Positions 46,170 through 56,389 are shown, numbered from the stretch's first letter. The stretch: DNA of 64,000 nucleotides from Halomonas nitroreducens (GCF_003966155.1 NZ_RXNS01000010.1:118062-182061), one strand, 5' to 3'. The notes: generated by a model from the letters alone, not told the origin. Numbers and translations are program-made.

Positions 46170-47576
46170 TCAAAAACGATTTATGCAGACCACTTTGGTC
46201 TGCGTCATGTCTTCAAAGGCAAAATGCACCCCTTCACGGCCAAGACTGCCGTACTTAAACCCGCCAAAAGGCATAGCATCAAAGCGATAGTCTGAACTAT
46301 CGTTTACCATGACTCCGCCAGCCTCTATCTGTGAAACAGCATCAAGTGCTGTCTCAAGGCTCCCTGTAAATATTCCAGAATGAAGGCTGAAATCAATAGC
46401 ATTTGCAAGGGCAATTGCCTCATCAAAAGTGTCAAACTTCTCCAGAATCACAACTGGAGCAAATGCCTCCTCACGCCACAAGGATGAATCATGTGGAACA
46501 TCTATAAGAACAGTAGGAGCATAGAGTGCTGCTTGCCGCCTATGACCGGCAAGTACCCTTGCCCCTTGGTTAACAGCTTCACTGACTCGCGTCTCAGTGC
46601 GCTTGGCCGAAGCTTCTGTTATCATCGGCCCTACATCAGTTTCCTCTGAGCTAGGATCACCTAGGACAAGCCCCTCAGTTGCAGCGACGAATCGGTCACG
46701 AAAATCAGAAAAGATAGAATGATCAATCAAAATTCTCTGAGTGCCGATACAATTCTGGCCTGCAGCCCAGAAAGCACCCGATATGCAGGCCTCAACAGCT
46801 TTATCCATGTCAGAGTCAGCCATGACAATGACTGGAGCATTCCCCCCCAAATCCATAGCTAACTTCTTGAGCCCTGCAGAAGAAGAAATTGCCTCTCCAG
46901 TTTGGAACCCTCCAGTGAACGAGATCATTCTCACATCACGTTGAGAAACAAGAGCATGGCCAAGTTCAACCCCACCAACTACAGGAGTTATGACAGTATC
47001 AGGCAACCCCGCTGAAACAAGCACCTCGACTAATGATAGCGCAGATAGCGGGGTGAGCTCCGAAGGCTTCAATAAAACAGCATTGCCTCCAGCAATTGCC
47101 GGGCCCAACTTGTGTGCCACAAGATTTAGAGGATCATTGAATGGTGTAATAGCAACTATTATCCCCAGAGGCTCCCGAGTGAACCAGCCTTGTCGTTTCT
47201 CGGAGCCAGGATATGAATCAAAAGGGATTATTTTCCCCGAAGAGTGGCGAGCCTCATCAGCTGATAACTTCAGGGTATTAATGCAACGAGCCACTTCTTT
47301 ACGAGCCTGACGAATGGTCTTGCCCGCTTCTTCGACAATTTGCCGGGCGAAATGCTCGGATTCATCCTCGATAATTCTAGCTGCTTGCTCAAGGATCTCA
47401 GCTCGTTTACTACGAGAAAGCTCTCGAGCAACTTGCTGGCCAAATCGCGCCCGCCCCATCAGCTCATCAATTTCATCCGCGGTAGTTTCAGAAACTGTGT
47501 CAACAAGGTGTCCATCAAAGGGACTCGTAACAGACATCAGGCCATAGCCCAGCTTCGTTTCAGAAAAGGCATTCAT
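46170..47576 (-). CDS. Aldehyde dehydrogenase, possible aspartate-semialdehyde oxidising
   Basis: 468 residues. Seen: [29 protein letters not shown], the catalytic Glu in MDLGGNAP context, the catalytic Cys in [10 protein letters not shown] and EEAFAPVV. Related to succinate-semialdehyde and lactaldehyde dehydrogenases. Its ATG overlaps the homoserine dehydrogenase stop (ATGA), so both are made together; the natural substrate would then be aspartate 4-semialdehyde, giving aspartate. That function is inferred. Confidence 0.85.
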   Translation of the reverse strand: MNAFSETKLGYGLMSVTSPFDGHLVDTVSETTADEIDELMGRARFGQQVARELSRSKRAEILEQAARIIEDESEHFARQIVEEAGKTIRQARKEVARCINTLKLSADEARHSSGKIIPFDSYPGSEKRQGWFTREPLGIIVAITPFNDPLNLVAHKLGPAIAGGNAVLLKPSELTPLSALSLVEVLVSAGLPDTVITPVVGGVELGHALVSQRDVRMISFTGGFQTGEAISSSAGLKKLAMDLGGNAPVIVMADSDMDKAVEACISGAFWAAGQNCIGTQRILIDHSIFSDFRDRFVAATEGLVLGDPSSEETDVGPMITEASAKRTETRVSEAVNQGARVLAGHRRQAALYAPTVLIDVPHDSSLWREEAFAPVVILEKFDTFDEAIALANAIDFSLHSGIFTGSLETALDAVSQIEAGGVMVNDSSDYRFDAMPFGGFKYGSLGREGVHFAFEDMTQTKVVCINRF

Positions 47577-48637
47577 TCTGCATCCCCCTTTTCCGTGAAG
47601 GAGCAACGATCATGATGTAACGTAATAATGTCTGATAGGAGAGCATAAGCAGTCTCTATGCGACCAGCACCAGGCCCCGTCACTGTCACATCACCCAGTA
47701 GTTCAGTACTAAAGGTTACTGCATTTGTGGCACCTGAGATAGAGGCCAAGGGATGGGAACTTGGAAGTCGTGATGCCTTAACCTGTGCACTGACAAATCC
47801 ATCTTCATCTTTCTCAGCGGAGCCGATCAGCTTCCAACGTTCTCCATGAGACACCGCATCTTCCAAATCAGCAGGTGTCAGGCCTAAAATACCACTGCAA
47901 GACACATCGTCTGGCTTCAGGTTGGCACCAAGGATCTCATTAGCCAAAATCACAACCTTCAACCGAATATCTAACCCTTCAACATCTGCCGCTGGATTAG
48001 CTTCTGCAAATCCTTTTTCCTGAGCTTCAGCCACTGCTTCGTTAAAGCTCAGCCCCATCTCCATGCGCCCTACAACATAATTGGATGTACCATTCAAGAT
48101 ACCTTGGAAGCCTGTAATATCGGCCCCTGCCATACTTTTTTTCGCCAATCGAATAACTGGGGTGCCACTCATAACAGCACCTTCATATTCAAAGCCGACA
48201 TTCTTCTGCTGAGCAAGTTTGATCAACTCTCTTGCTGCAAGCGCTACAGGCCCCTTGTTTGTTGTCACAACACTTCGCCCAGCTTCAAAGGCCGTTCTGC
48301 AATAAGAAATCGCTGGCTCTGCAGTTTTAGGGTCTGTGAAAGTAGCTTCTACTATAATATCCGCTGGCGCCTGGCGAATTACCTCCATGCTACGGGGATC
48401 AGGACAGCCCCCATCTAGACTAGCTAACCCACCTTTCTCCATCTTGATTTTTAGCAGCTCCTCTGCATCAACACCATTCGGAGAGATCAGAGAGCCCAAG
48501 TGGAGGTCACTTACACCTACGATGTTCAATCTGAAACCCAGCTTCTTCATCCACTCATCATTGTAGTTGCGAATGAGCGACACAAGAGCACGGTTTACAC
48601 CGCCAAAGCCAATGAGAGACACATTGTAGACAGCCAT
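47573..48637 (-). CDS. hom: Homoserine dehydrogenase
   Basis: 354 residues, single-domain type without ACT regulatory domain. NAD(P)-binding loop [25 protein letters not shown] with the catalytic Lys, [21 protein letters not shown] and [19 protein letters not shown] lies 6 bases before the ATG. Interconverts homoserine and aspartate semialdehyde. No feedback domain, coupled aldehyde dehydrogenase and Lrp neighbour all favour a catabolic role (homoserine oxidation) over synthesis, but this has to be shown. Confidence 0.9.
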   Translation of the reverse strand: MAVYNVSLIGFGGVNRALVSLIRNYNDEWMKKLGFRLNIVGVSDLHLGSLISPNGVDAEELLKIKMEKGGLASLDGGCPDPRSMEVIRQAPADIIVEATFTDPKTAEPAISYCRTAFEAGRSVVTTNKGPVALAARELIKLAQQKNVGFEYEGAVMSGTPVIRLAKKSMAGADITGFQGILNGTSNYVVGRMEMGLSFNEAVAEAQEKGFAEANPAADVEGLDIRLKVVILANEILGANLKPDDVSCSGILGLTPADLEDAVSHGERWKLIGSAEKDEDGFVSAQVKASRLPSSHPLASISGATNAVTFSTELLGDVTVTGPGAGRIETAYALLSDIITLHHDRCSFTEKGDAE

Positions 48638-48809
48638 ACCTTTTCTCCAGTTGTTTTAACTCACCATGACAGTCTACCCAGGCAGATTGCATGCAGATAG
48701 AAAGCAAATCGACCAAAAGTCATGGCAATGTGCTCACTCGCCAACTTGTTGCATCAAGTGTTATACCAAACTGGTCACCCTCCATTTTTACTACTGACCT
48801 TCAAATGCT

Positions 48810-49247
48810 TTACAAGGATCTTAAAGAAATGGAAGTTAAGGTATCTCGCACACCATCCATGGACGATACTTCTTTCCATATTTGGCGTATTCGTTCAGTG
48901 GATCTGGCCTCAACTCTCAAAACTATGTCAAATTCACCACTCATGACATCACAGGATACTGCCTCTGGGATTTTATTAAGAAAGAGCAGAATGTCGTTAC
49001 TTCGCATCCGGTCATGTCGATATACAAAGACCAATGCCACAAGTTTCTCATCAGCACCATTGAGACCCTTTCCTTCAATGATGGTGTAACCAGCGATGAG
49101 TCCTGACGCTTCAAGACGTTCAATTCGTGTACGCACCGCATTACGGGATAGATTAATACGTGTGGCCAGCTCTGCATGGGGTAACCGAGAGTTTAGGCGC
49201 AATTCCTCTAAGATCTGGACGTCAAATTTATCTAATTCCCCCTTCAT
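48810..49247 (-). CDS. Lrp/AsnC-family regulator
   Basis: 145 residues. DNA-binding part LDKFDVQILEELRLNSRLPH then AELATRINLSRNAVRTRIERLE, followed by the RAM ligand domain (GYTIIEGKG, VFVYRHDRM, VSCDVMSGEFDIVLRVEA). GGAG lies 5 bases before the chosen ATG; the upstream Met lies within this site. Sits just upstream of hom on the same strand. Family members sense amino acids, so homoserine, threonine or methionine is a fair guess. Confidence 0.9.
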   Translation of the reverse strand: MKGELDKFDVQILEELRLNSRLPHAELATRINLSRNAVRTRIERLEASGLIAGYTIIEGKGLNGADEKLVALVFVYRHDRMRSNDILLFLNKIPEAVSCDVMSGEFDIVLRVEARSTERIRQIWKEVSSMDGVRDTLTSISLRSL

Positions 49248-49547
49248 ATTGAGCTCCATCTTGAGTACGACTCACATGCGTCTGAAAACATCTATAAACC
49301 AGCATTTTTCTGTGAAGGGCATCCCGAAGCATGCTTACCAACAAATACTGTTTTGAAACTACATCTCCAAAATAGCCCCAGGAACCTCAACAAACTTATT
49401 AGATTTGTCAAACTCCCACTTATATAACTGGCGATCATTACCTCCCCTTATATTGAATAACCCTTCCCCGACCAAGAACATAATTCAATAGACGGGGAAG
49501 CTTGTTTCTTTTAAAGAGGTAGACCAGATATAGGCCTCACAATTCAA
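49248..49547. other. Gap with a long-loop hairpin
   Basis: No gene. Holds the promoter side of the Lrp gene. CTTCCCCG (49463-49470) can pair with CGGGGAAG (49493-49500) over a 22-base loop, placed after the PLP-enzyme stop; it may end that transcript. Confidence 0.45.
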
Positions 49548-50765
49548 TCAGAAACATCTATCAAGGTCAGAACAAATATCCTCAGCATGCTCCAACCCAA
49601 CAGACAGCCGGAAAACCCCCTTTCCCATCAACTCATGAAACCGTTCTTCAGCCTGCCCAGTGTGTCGAAATGTTGACTTAAGAATATCCTCTGTTCCAAT
49701 CCAGTAGATCAAGCTTCTATGATGCCCAAGAGACACAGCAAAATGCACATGCTCCAATTTTTCAATCATACGGGATGCAATTTTTTCACCATCCTCGTGA
49801 GTCTGAAATGCAATCATCCCTGAAAAGTTATTCATTTGTTGACATGCAAGATCATGCTGCGGATGGGATGGCAACCCAGGGTAATAAACGCGCTTAATTG
49901 CAGGGTTTTTCTCCAGCCACTTTGCTACAGCCATGGCTTGCTCTTGGTGAGCCCGCATCCGGATGGGTAGAGTTGCGGCACCCCGCATGATCAACCAAGC
50001 GTTAAATGGTGACATGACACCGCCAAAATGCACTGTAGCTTCCAGATTAAGCGCATCAAGATCAGCTTTTCTCCCTAACACTACACCCCCCATGGCATCG
50101 CCATGCCCCCCTATATACTTGGTCAGCGAGTGAACAACAAAATCGGCACCAAGCTCAATTGGATGAGTTCCGATTGGTGTAGCAAAGGTTGAATCAACAA
50201 CAATATCGCGAACACCTTTCCCATGAGCACAACTTGCCAGCTGACGTATATCTGCTAACTGTAAGGTTGGATTACAGGGAGTTTCAAGCCACAACATCTT
50301 TGTTTCAGGCCGTATCGCAGCAGAGACAGCCTCCAATGAGGTCGTATCAGCGAAGCTCACTTCTATTCCAAAGCGAGGCAGGCTATCACGCAGGAACTCA
50401 GCAGTTCCTGCATAGTTATTTTCAGGAAAAATGGCATGATCACCTGAACTCAGGCGCCCCATGATCAGTGCATGGGAAGCCGCAATACCTGAGGCAAAGC
50501 AACGTGCATCCTCAGAACCTTCTAAGGCGCAAAGTTTCTCTTCAAGCTGGCGCACTGTTGGATTGCCAGATCGCGTATAGATGTAACCTGCCGACTCGTC
50601 CTCATCAAGAGCGGAAAAACCTGTCAACTCCCGGGGAACAAATGTCGAAGACATCACCAAGTTAGGTGAAGAAGCCTGCGTCTCTGGATCAACAAATTCT
50701 CCACCATGGATTGCAAGGGTCTCAACCTGTAAGTTTTCACCATACTTCTCTTTCGTGCTTTGCAT
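49548..50765 (-). CDS. Cys/Met-metabolism PLP enzyme (cystathionine gamma-synthase / methionine gamma-lyase family)
   Basis: 405 residues. Seen: AGYIYTRSGNPTVRQLEEKL, EDARCFASGIAA, the PLP Lys in VHSLTKYIGGHGDAMGG and SVGLEHAEDICSDL at the end. The Tyr motif reads NNYAGTAEF, whereas methionine gamma-lyases carry a Cys two residues after the Tyr (YGCT); here that position is Gly, so a classic methionine lyase is less likely. GGAGG lies 5 bases before the chosen ATG. In this context it may act on homoserine esters, homocysteine or cystathionine. Confidence 0.87.
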   Translation of the reverse strand: MQSTKEKYGENLQVETLAIHGGEFVDPETQASSPNLVMSSTFVPRELTGFSALDEDESAGYIYTRSGNPTVRQLEEKLCALEGSEDARCFASGIAASHALIMGRLSSGDHAIFPENNYAGTAEFLRDSLPRFGIEVSFADTTSLEAVSAAIRPETKMLWLETPCNPTLQLADIRQLASCAHGKGVRDIVVDSTFATPIGTHPIELGADFVVHSLTKYIGGHGDAMGGVVLGRKADLDALNLEATVHFGGVMSPFNAWLIMRGAATLPIRMRAHQEQAMAVAKWLEKNPAIKRVYYPGLPSHPQHDLACQQMNNFSGMIAFQTHEDGEKIASRMIEKLEHVHFAVSLGHHRSLIYWIGTEDILKSTFRHTGQAEERFHELMGKGVFRLSVGLEHAEDICSDLDRCF

Positions 50766-51159
50766 CTTATCCTCCTTATTCAATCATACTAAATAAAAAT
50801 CGAGTTTAGCCCTTCTTCATATTGGTGCTCAGATCATTGTTCAGCTACTGAGTCAGAGTTACCCATTGGTACTGTGGTGCTTTCGACGGATGTAATGGAG
50901 CACTTTCCTCCAGACCTAGACAAAATATAGCCCTAGGGAAATTCTCCTTAATTATCTAACAGCTCCACAAAGCTAATCTTAATATCATAAATAAATTTTG
51001 ATCTTATCAGTCATGAGTATCTCACTGCTCACGTTACTCGCCGGCTGGTAAGTAAGCGCTATGTGGGCCGGCGATTTCAAACGGCCGTATGAATTAGGTG
51101 TGGGTGATTGACACCGCATGGGAAGCATTGGACAATCCTCTCATCGACCGTTTCGTACC
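50766..51159. other. AT-rich gap, no gene seen
   Basis: Contains the upstream region of the PLP-enzyme gene. No hairpin, repeat or coding frame with a recognisable product was found. Confidence 0.4.
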
Positions 51160-51475
51160 AATATAGTGACCGATGGGCAGGAATGTCAATATCCCGATCG
51201 GCTCTGGCAGAGATGGACCGATCGCAAGCCAGCGGCTTGACGGCAGGCTTAGGGAACATAGGACACAGATGGAGGTGCTCCATCAGCCTGTAGGCAATAT
51301 CAAGGAGGTGCTGATCGATCATGAAATCAAGACAGAACCACTCCCTGACCTGCAGACAGTACTCAGAGTGCCGGTGCCTAGCATCACGGATGCTTCGTCA
51401 GTTTCAAGGTACAGAGCCAAGTGAGCCCCATGATCGAGCTTTGACACTGGGAGATACAGCCGGGAGATCAGTCCA
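51160..51475 (+). pseudogene. Decayed copy of the XRE-cupin regulator gene
   Basis: The start matches the active gene at 43625-43665 base for base over most of TAGTGACCGATG and GTCAATAT; the end (GATCGAGCTTTG, GGGAGATACAGCCGGGAGA) matches 43996-44025. The middle is diverged, frame is lost and the cupin C-terminus is missing. So the regulator was once present twice, here just ahead of the SMR exporter gene. Confidence 0.6.
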
Positions 51476-51637
51476 ATGCGCCGAATACTAAAAGTTTATT
51501 TTAATTTAGAAGAAAGTAAGTAATGGGCTGCCTATTAAATCCAGCCTAGTACTTTACCTTTCTTTTAAAAACCTGGGCACAGCCCAGTAGGCACTAATCT
51601 TCCAGGGTTTCCCCTGATTTTTACACAGGAGTCATTT

Positions 51638-51958
51638 ATGAGCACTGCATGGATTATCCTTTTCATTGCTGGCCTTCTAGAAGCAGGGTGGGCACTTGGC
51701 CTTAAAGCTTCCAATGGCTTCAGCCGTCCTTTGACTAGTTTATTTACTGTTCTCGCCATGATTTTGAGCTTCTACCTACTAGCTCAAGCGATGAAATCGC
51801 TGCCTGTTGGAACTGCCTATGCAATATGGGTTGGCATTGGAGCGATAGGCACTGTACTACTTGGAATCTTTTTTTATGGCGATAGCGCAAACCCTCTCCG
51901 ATTGGCCAGCTTGACACTTATACTTACTGGATTGGTGGGACTAAAGCTTGCCAGCTAA
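51638..51958 (+). CDS. gdx: SMR-family exporter, SugE/Gdx type
   Basis: 106 residues, four membrane helices. The essential Glu lies in LLEAGWALGLK (residue 13 or 14) and PVGTAYAIWVGIGAIGTVLLG is diagnostic of the SugE/Gdx branch, which exports guanidinium and small related cations. GGAG lies 6 bases before the ATG. I looked for a guanidine riboswitch upstream and saw none that fits. A hairpin terminator follows the stop at once. Stands after the decayed regulator copy. Confidence 0.85.
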   Translation: MSTAWIILFIAGLLEAGWALGLKASNGFSRPLTSLFTVLAMILSFYLLAQAMKSLPVGTAYAIWVGIGAIGTVLLGIFFYGDSANPLRLASLTLILTGLVGLKLAS

Positions 51959-51966
51959 TTTATTAT

Positions 51967-51986
51967 AGGGCCTTAGTTGAGGCCCT
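51967..51986 (+). terminator. Intrinsic terminator after the SMR gene
   Basis: AGGGCCT / AGGCCCT with a 6-base loop, 8 bases after the stop, followed by a T-rich stretch with TTTTT about 12 bases on. Confidence 0.75.
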
Positions 51987-52157
51987 CATTATCTAAATTT
52001 TTCATAAAAATGATCAAAAATTCATTTTTTCCTCATGTTTATTCACTCCCTTGGATACCTGGGAACCACTCATCAATTCGTCGCTGTGTAGCTGATACGC
52101 TCAGCACGGCCAGCTCAATGGAGCAGCGGTCTTTTCCTGACCCGTTCGGGCAACTTG

Positions 52158-52196
52158 TCTGCCCTGCCAGCCGGATAATCCGGCTGGCAGGGCAGA
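52158..52196. repeat. Perfect 19-bp inverted repeat with one-base centre
   Basis: Arms 52158-52176 and 52178-52196 are exact reverse complements around a single A. The arm begins TCTGCCCTGCC and ends CCGGAT. It is not followed by T residues and lies in a gene-free stretch between the SMR terminator and the IS1380 relict. It would form a cruciform or a very stable RNA hairpin. Purpose unknown. Confidence 0.9.
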
Positions 52197-52386
52197 TTCA
52201 AGGCGCACTGGCCCCGCCAACTTAGCCCTCACAACGTGTCGCCAGCACCAGATTGGTCAGTACGAACAGGCTGAATAACTTTGCTGCACCTGGTTCTTAG
52301 CCAGCCCCTTGTAGCGCACCTTCCGGTAGCCGAAGAGCATCAGTAACAGTCAGTGCTGATAGGCCATGCCTGCCTTCTAGGCATCA

Positions 52387-54092
52387 TCCCGCCTCATTAA
52401 TCAGGGTGTCGAGCGAGAGTCTTGTACCAAGTGGTTCCCGTTAACGACTTACCTCAACACGATCGAGTTGCCTGATGGCCGACAGGCTTATTCCCAATCT
52501 GGCCTGTGATTACCATTTTTATCGCATTTTGGAATCGAACCTGAGCCGAGAAGCAGCCGTCTTCGTCGCCCAAGGGACTCCGCCGATCGTGGTGCTGCGC
52601 TGGTGGTCAGTCGCCTCGCGGTGTCAGGCCAGGGGTGTCAACCCCGGCAGCCCCTTCAGTAAGGTGCGCCACCATTTGTCGGCGGCATCGCCGAGGTGAA
52701 CAGTGATGCGCGGGGCGTGCACCGACAACGTCGCCGCCACCTTGAGCACCTGCTCGCGGATCCGCGTCAGGCTCCACCCCTGCCGAGTCTGTATCTCCAG
52801 CAGTCGACGCAGTCCATGCAGCACCTCATAGGCGTAGGGGCTCAGCAACAGGCTCACCTCGTTGTGGGCCATCACTTGCTGAAGGGTCGAAGCGCCTCGA
52901 TCCGTCGATGAAAGATGCACATCGAGCGCCGACTTAACCTCGCCCATGTGGGCTTCGGCCTTTCCACGTTGGAGGTACAGGACCAGCACGCTCGCCGGCG
53001 GATAATTGAACTGACTGAGGTTGGTCACCAAGAAGAAGCTGGGCAGCAGCAGATCGTCAGGGCGTTCCGCACCACCAGCACCACACGACGCGGTGCCGGC
53101 CTGATACGTCAGGTCGTAACACCTCTCCCGTGGTGTCTCGGGCCGGTGGCCCTGCGGCCGCCGGAGGTAAGGCGCAGCCTTCGCCTACAGGCCGGAGTGG
53201 CTGCGCAGGCGTCCCAAGTATTCGATGCCGCGAGCCTCCATGGTTTCCATGCGTGTCGTTGTCGGTGAAGCCGACATCCAGGCGAACCCAGATTTCGGCG
53301 CCGAGCCCCTCGTTAAGCCGCCGCACCAGGTGCGGAATCCAGGTGTCGGCGTTCTCGGCGGGCCCGACATTGCCCGCTCGCAGCAGGCCGCCCAGCATGT
53401 CGCCGGTTTCAGCCAACGAGGCGATCAGCGGCGAGTAGATGCGCGCCCCTACATGGCCGTGAAAGGCCGAACCGCCCTGATGGCCGATCACCTCGATGGG
53501 CAGGCCATCGATATCCAGCGTCAGGCGCCTCGGCCGTTCACCGCGAGGTCAATCGCCAGATCGCCAGCCGCAGCAGGCCCTCATGCAGCACATCGATGTT
53601 GTCGTCGCAGCCCAGGCACATCTACAACCGCGACAGGGTGGCCAAAGACGGCCGCTCCTGCGCCAATGGCGTCATCCCGCGCGCATCGCTGCAGGCCAGC
53701 TGCCAGAGCGGAACGTAACGCAGCGTGGCAGTATCGCTCAGGTCGATCTAGCCCATAGCCCGCTGCAGCACCAAGGTGCGGAGCTGACTGGCCAGCGAGT
53801 GGCGAACGCGAAGCGGATCACGTGGATCGACCAGGTTCCTCGAGGGCAGGCATGACGCCGCTGTTGTTGAGAGCTTCACGCAGCAGCAGAGCGCCGCTAT
53901 CGCTGTTGGTGCGATGGCCTGGCAGCTCGACGCGGACAGAGCCATTGAAGGAGGGCCTCATGGGGGATACCCTTTCACCCATAGCGGATGGTCCTCCGGA
54001 ATCAGACTCTTGGCGGAACTCTCTAATTCTACAAGAGAAACTCATCCGCTATCTTCGTATTCGGGCCTCCTTTATGAATATCCCAGGCTCAT
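52387..54092 (-). mobile_element. IS1380-family copy, decayed, inverted
   Basis: About 1.7 kb. Its outer end (near 54092, GCCTGGGATATTCATAAAGG on the minus strand) and its inner end (CCCGCCTCATTAATCAGGG at 52387) correspond to the two ends of the intact copy at 38590-40311, in the opposite direction. With that copy it encloses 12 kb of GC-poor DNA, like a compound transposon. Confidence 0.7.
52624..53982 (-). pseudogene. IS1380-family transposase, broken
   Basis: Pieces of the same transposase as at 38698: start MGERVSPMRPSFNGSVRVEL, a middle part with GGSAFHGHVGARIYSPLIAS, and a complete C-terminal piece of 135 residues (52624-53031) ending GLPGLTPLA. At least three frameshifts and some loss separate them. 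Confidence 0.85.
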
Positions 54093-54094
54093 GG

Positions 54095-55387
54095 TCACAC
54101 GCTCAATTTCAGATCTTCAGCAAAGTGTTGCGCCTGGCCTTCCTGTAGCTTGGACACCGTAACCCGGATTGCCTGAGCCCGACCTTGCACCTCGAAAGCA
54201 CTGCCTAACCGAACCAGCCAGCCTTTCTTGGCGAGTGCGTAGGCCACATCTTTCGCGTCCTTGGGTAGCGGCACCCATACATTGAAACCACCTGTGACAG
54301 GGGGCACTTCGATTCCATGGGCTTGCAAGGCGGTGCGCAACTCGGTGCGGCGGCGTGCGTACTCGCTACGTGCCTTGTCGAGTCGCTTACGGACATCCTT
54401 GGAAGCCAAGCAGACGCCCACGAGTGCCTGGAGAATGTGGCTGACCCACGTCATACCAGGAGCCAGGCGGGTCCGCAGCCGATCCGCCGTTGCCGGATCG
54501 CAGGCCACGAAGGCCAGGCGCAGGTCCGGCCCCAAGCCTTTGGAGACAGAGCGTATCAGCGCCCAGCGGGACGTTGTGGCCGGAATGATGGAGTGATACG
54601 GCGTCTCGGCCAACAGGGCAAAGTGGTCATCAACGATGATCAGCACATTCGGATGCGCCGCGAGAATTCGCTTCAGTGCGTCCGCGCGACGCTTGGATAG
54701 GCTGCATCCCGTCGGATTGTGAACGCGCGGCGTGATCAGTACCGCCCGCACCCCCTTATCCAAAGCCGCCTCCAGTGCCTCCGGGCACATTCCCTCGTCG
54801 TCGATTTCGACGCCCACCGTCTGCATGCCGGCCAAGCGCAGCGCATTGATGGTGCCCAGGAAGCAGGGATCTTCCACAGCCACTGGGTCGCCGGGCACCA
54901 GATGCGCAGCCGCCAGGCGCTCGATGGCGTCTACGGCGCCATGCGTCACCTCCAGCTCGTGAGCAGACGGGCAGTCCGGCTCAAACCAATCGTGCCCCCA
55001 CTGGCGCAGTTCGGGAAGGATCGTGTCTTCACCATACAGAAATGGCCTGGGGAGGCCTCCGGCGAGCAACGCCTGCGGCTCGGGCAACCATTGCGGATCC
55101 GGGTTGCCGTGGGCGAGATCGATCAACGCTGTTTCGGTGCTCAATCCTTCCTGTTCGCCTGCCTGGGGCGGTGCGAAGATGGTCGTGCCCAGGCGCCCCC
55201 GCGTGACGGCGATGCCCACTTTCGCCAGACGCTGGTAAGCCGCCGCGACTGTGTTGCGGTTCACCTCGAGCGTCTCCGCCAGTTCACGCACGGGCGGTAG
55301 TGAATCGCCGGGCAGCAGGTCGTCATTCTGCACCAGTGCGCGGATGCAGTCGGAAATTTCCTGTGCGGTCTTGCCGATGATCTTCAC
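54095..55387 (-). CDS. MocR/PtsJ-type regulator (GntR head, aminotransferase body)
   Basis: 430 residues. N-terminal GntR winged helix (DLLPGDSLPPVRELAETLEV then NRNTVAAAYQRLAKVG), then a fold-type I aminotransferase-like domain with the PLP Lys in RSVSKGLGPDLR and the Asp in IIVDDHFAL. Resembles E. coli PtsJ. Divergent from a DapA-family gene with 105 bp between starts and probably regulates it. Its 3' end touches the decayed IS1380 copy but the frame is intact. Confidence 0.9.
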   Translation of the reverse strand: MKIIGKTAQEISDCIRALVQNDDLLPGDSLPPVRELAETLEVNRNTVAAAYQRLAKVGIAVTRGRLGTTIFAPPQAGEQEGLSTETALIDLAHGNPDPQWLPEPQALLAGGLPRPFLYGEDTILPELRQWGHDWFEPDCPSAHELEVTHGAVDAIERLAAAHLVPGDPVAVEDPCFLGTINALRLAGMQTVGVEIDDEGMCPEALEAALDKGVRAVLITPRVHNPTGCSLSKRRADALKRILAAHPNVLIIVDDHFALLAETPYHSIIPATTSRWALIRSVSKGLGPDLRLAFVACDPATADRLRTRLAPGMTWVSHILQALVGVCLASKDVRKRLDKARSEYARRRTELRTALQAHGIEVPPVTGGFNVWVPLPKDAKDVAYALAKKGWLVRLGSAFEVQGRAQAIRVTVSKLQEGQAQHFAEDLKLSV

Positions 55388-55492
55388 TTTTGTCCTATGA
55401 CTAAATATGTTTCAACCTAAGACAATGTTACCCTAGGCCCAGAAAAAGAAAAATAGCGGCCTTCACCGTCATTGACACGAGGACAACTGACC
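55388..55492. promoter_or_regulatory. Divergent control region with CCTAnGnC repeats
   Basis: Three similar boxes in the same direction: CCTATGAC at 55394, CCTAAGAC at 55416 and CCTAGGCC at 55432. Direct repeats are the usual binding form of MocR-type regulators, so these are candidates for the neighbouring regulator. The right end has GAGGA, the ribosome site of the DapA-like gene. Confidence 0.45.
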
Positions 55493-56389
55493 ATGTTTTC
55501 CGGCCTCAGCGCGTTTCCCTTGACCCCCATGAACGAGAGCGGCATCGACGAGGCGGCATTCGTCAGACTGGTCAAGCGTCTGGTTGATGCTAACGTTGAT
55601 TCCATCGGTGCCCTGGGATCGACTGGCAGCTATGCCTATCTCACGAGAGCCGAACGGGCGCGAGTTGCGCAACTAGCGGTGGAGCACGCCGGCAACGTGC
55701 CGGTGATGGTCGGCATCAGCGCCTTGCGCACGCGCGATGTGTTGACCCTGGCCGAAGACGCGCAGAAAGCAGGGGCAAGCGCGGTGCTGCTGGCCCCGAT
55801 GTCGTACCAGAAGCTCTCTACCGAGGAAGTCTTTGAGCTCTACAAAACCGTGACCTCCTCCTTATCCGTACCGCTATGCGTGTACGACAACCCCGGCACA
55901 ACGCACTTTGAGTTTAGCGACGAACTGTATGGCCGTATCGCTCAGCTTCCGAACGTGCGTTCCATCAAGATCCCCGGTGTTCCGACGGACCCAGAAGCGG
56001 CCAAGGCGCATGTCGCGCGCCTGCGCGCCCTGATTCCGTCACACGTGACACTCGGCGTCAGCGGAGATGCCTTGGCTGCAATGGGGCTGAATGCGGGATG
56101 CGAGGCCTGGTATTCGGTGATCGGCGGCTTGTTCCCTAGGACGGCGCTGGCCATCACCCGTGCTGCCCTGGCTGGCGATGCTCAAGCAGCCACGCGCCTG
56201 TCCGAACGACTGCAACCGCTGTGGGCGCTGTTTGGCCAGCACGGTGGCAGCCTGCGTGTCGTCGCGGCCGCTGCGGAGCTGCGGGGCCTGGTAGAACATC
56301 CCACCCTGCCGCTGCCGCTCAAGGCATTGGACGGGGCCGCCGACCGGCAACGGCTTGCCGTACTACTTGACGAGCTTGAACTAGCCTAA
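55493..56389 (+). CDS. DapA/N-acetylneuraminate lyase-family aldolase
   Basis: 298 residues, class I aldolase barrel. Seen: GALGSTGSYAYLTRAERAR, the Tyr in CVYDNPGTTHF and the Schiff-base Lys in RSIKIPGVP. True dihydrodipicolinate synthases usually have GTTGE; here the loop is GSTGSYAYL, so a different keto-acid aldolase is likely. GAGGA lies 9 bases before the chosen ATG. Paired with the divergent MocR gene and followed by a broken MFS carrier, a once-complete catabolic unit. Confidence 0.85.
   Translation: MFSGLSAFPLTPMNESGIDEAAFVRLVKRLVDANVDSIGALGSTGSYAYLTRAERARVAQLAVEHAGNVPVMVGISALRTRDVLTLAEDAQKAGASAVLLAPMSYQKLSTEEVFELYKTVTSSLSVPLCVYDNPGTTHFEFSDELYGRIAQLPNVRSIKIPGVPTDPEAAKAHVARLRALIPSHVTLGVSGDALAAMGLNAGCEAWYSVIGGLFPRTALAITRAALAGDAQAATRLSERLQPLWALFGQHGGSLRVVAAAAELRGLVEHPTLPLPLKALDGAADRQRLAVLLDELELA

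Noticed and set aside
51500..51637. Guanidine riboswitch ahead of the SMR gene
   Set aside because: A short CTGGG/CCCAG hairpin is present, but none of the conserved guanidine riboswitch features could be matched.
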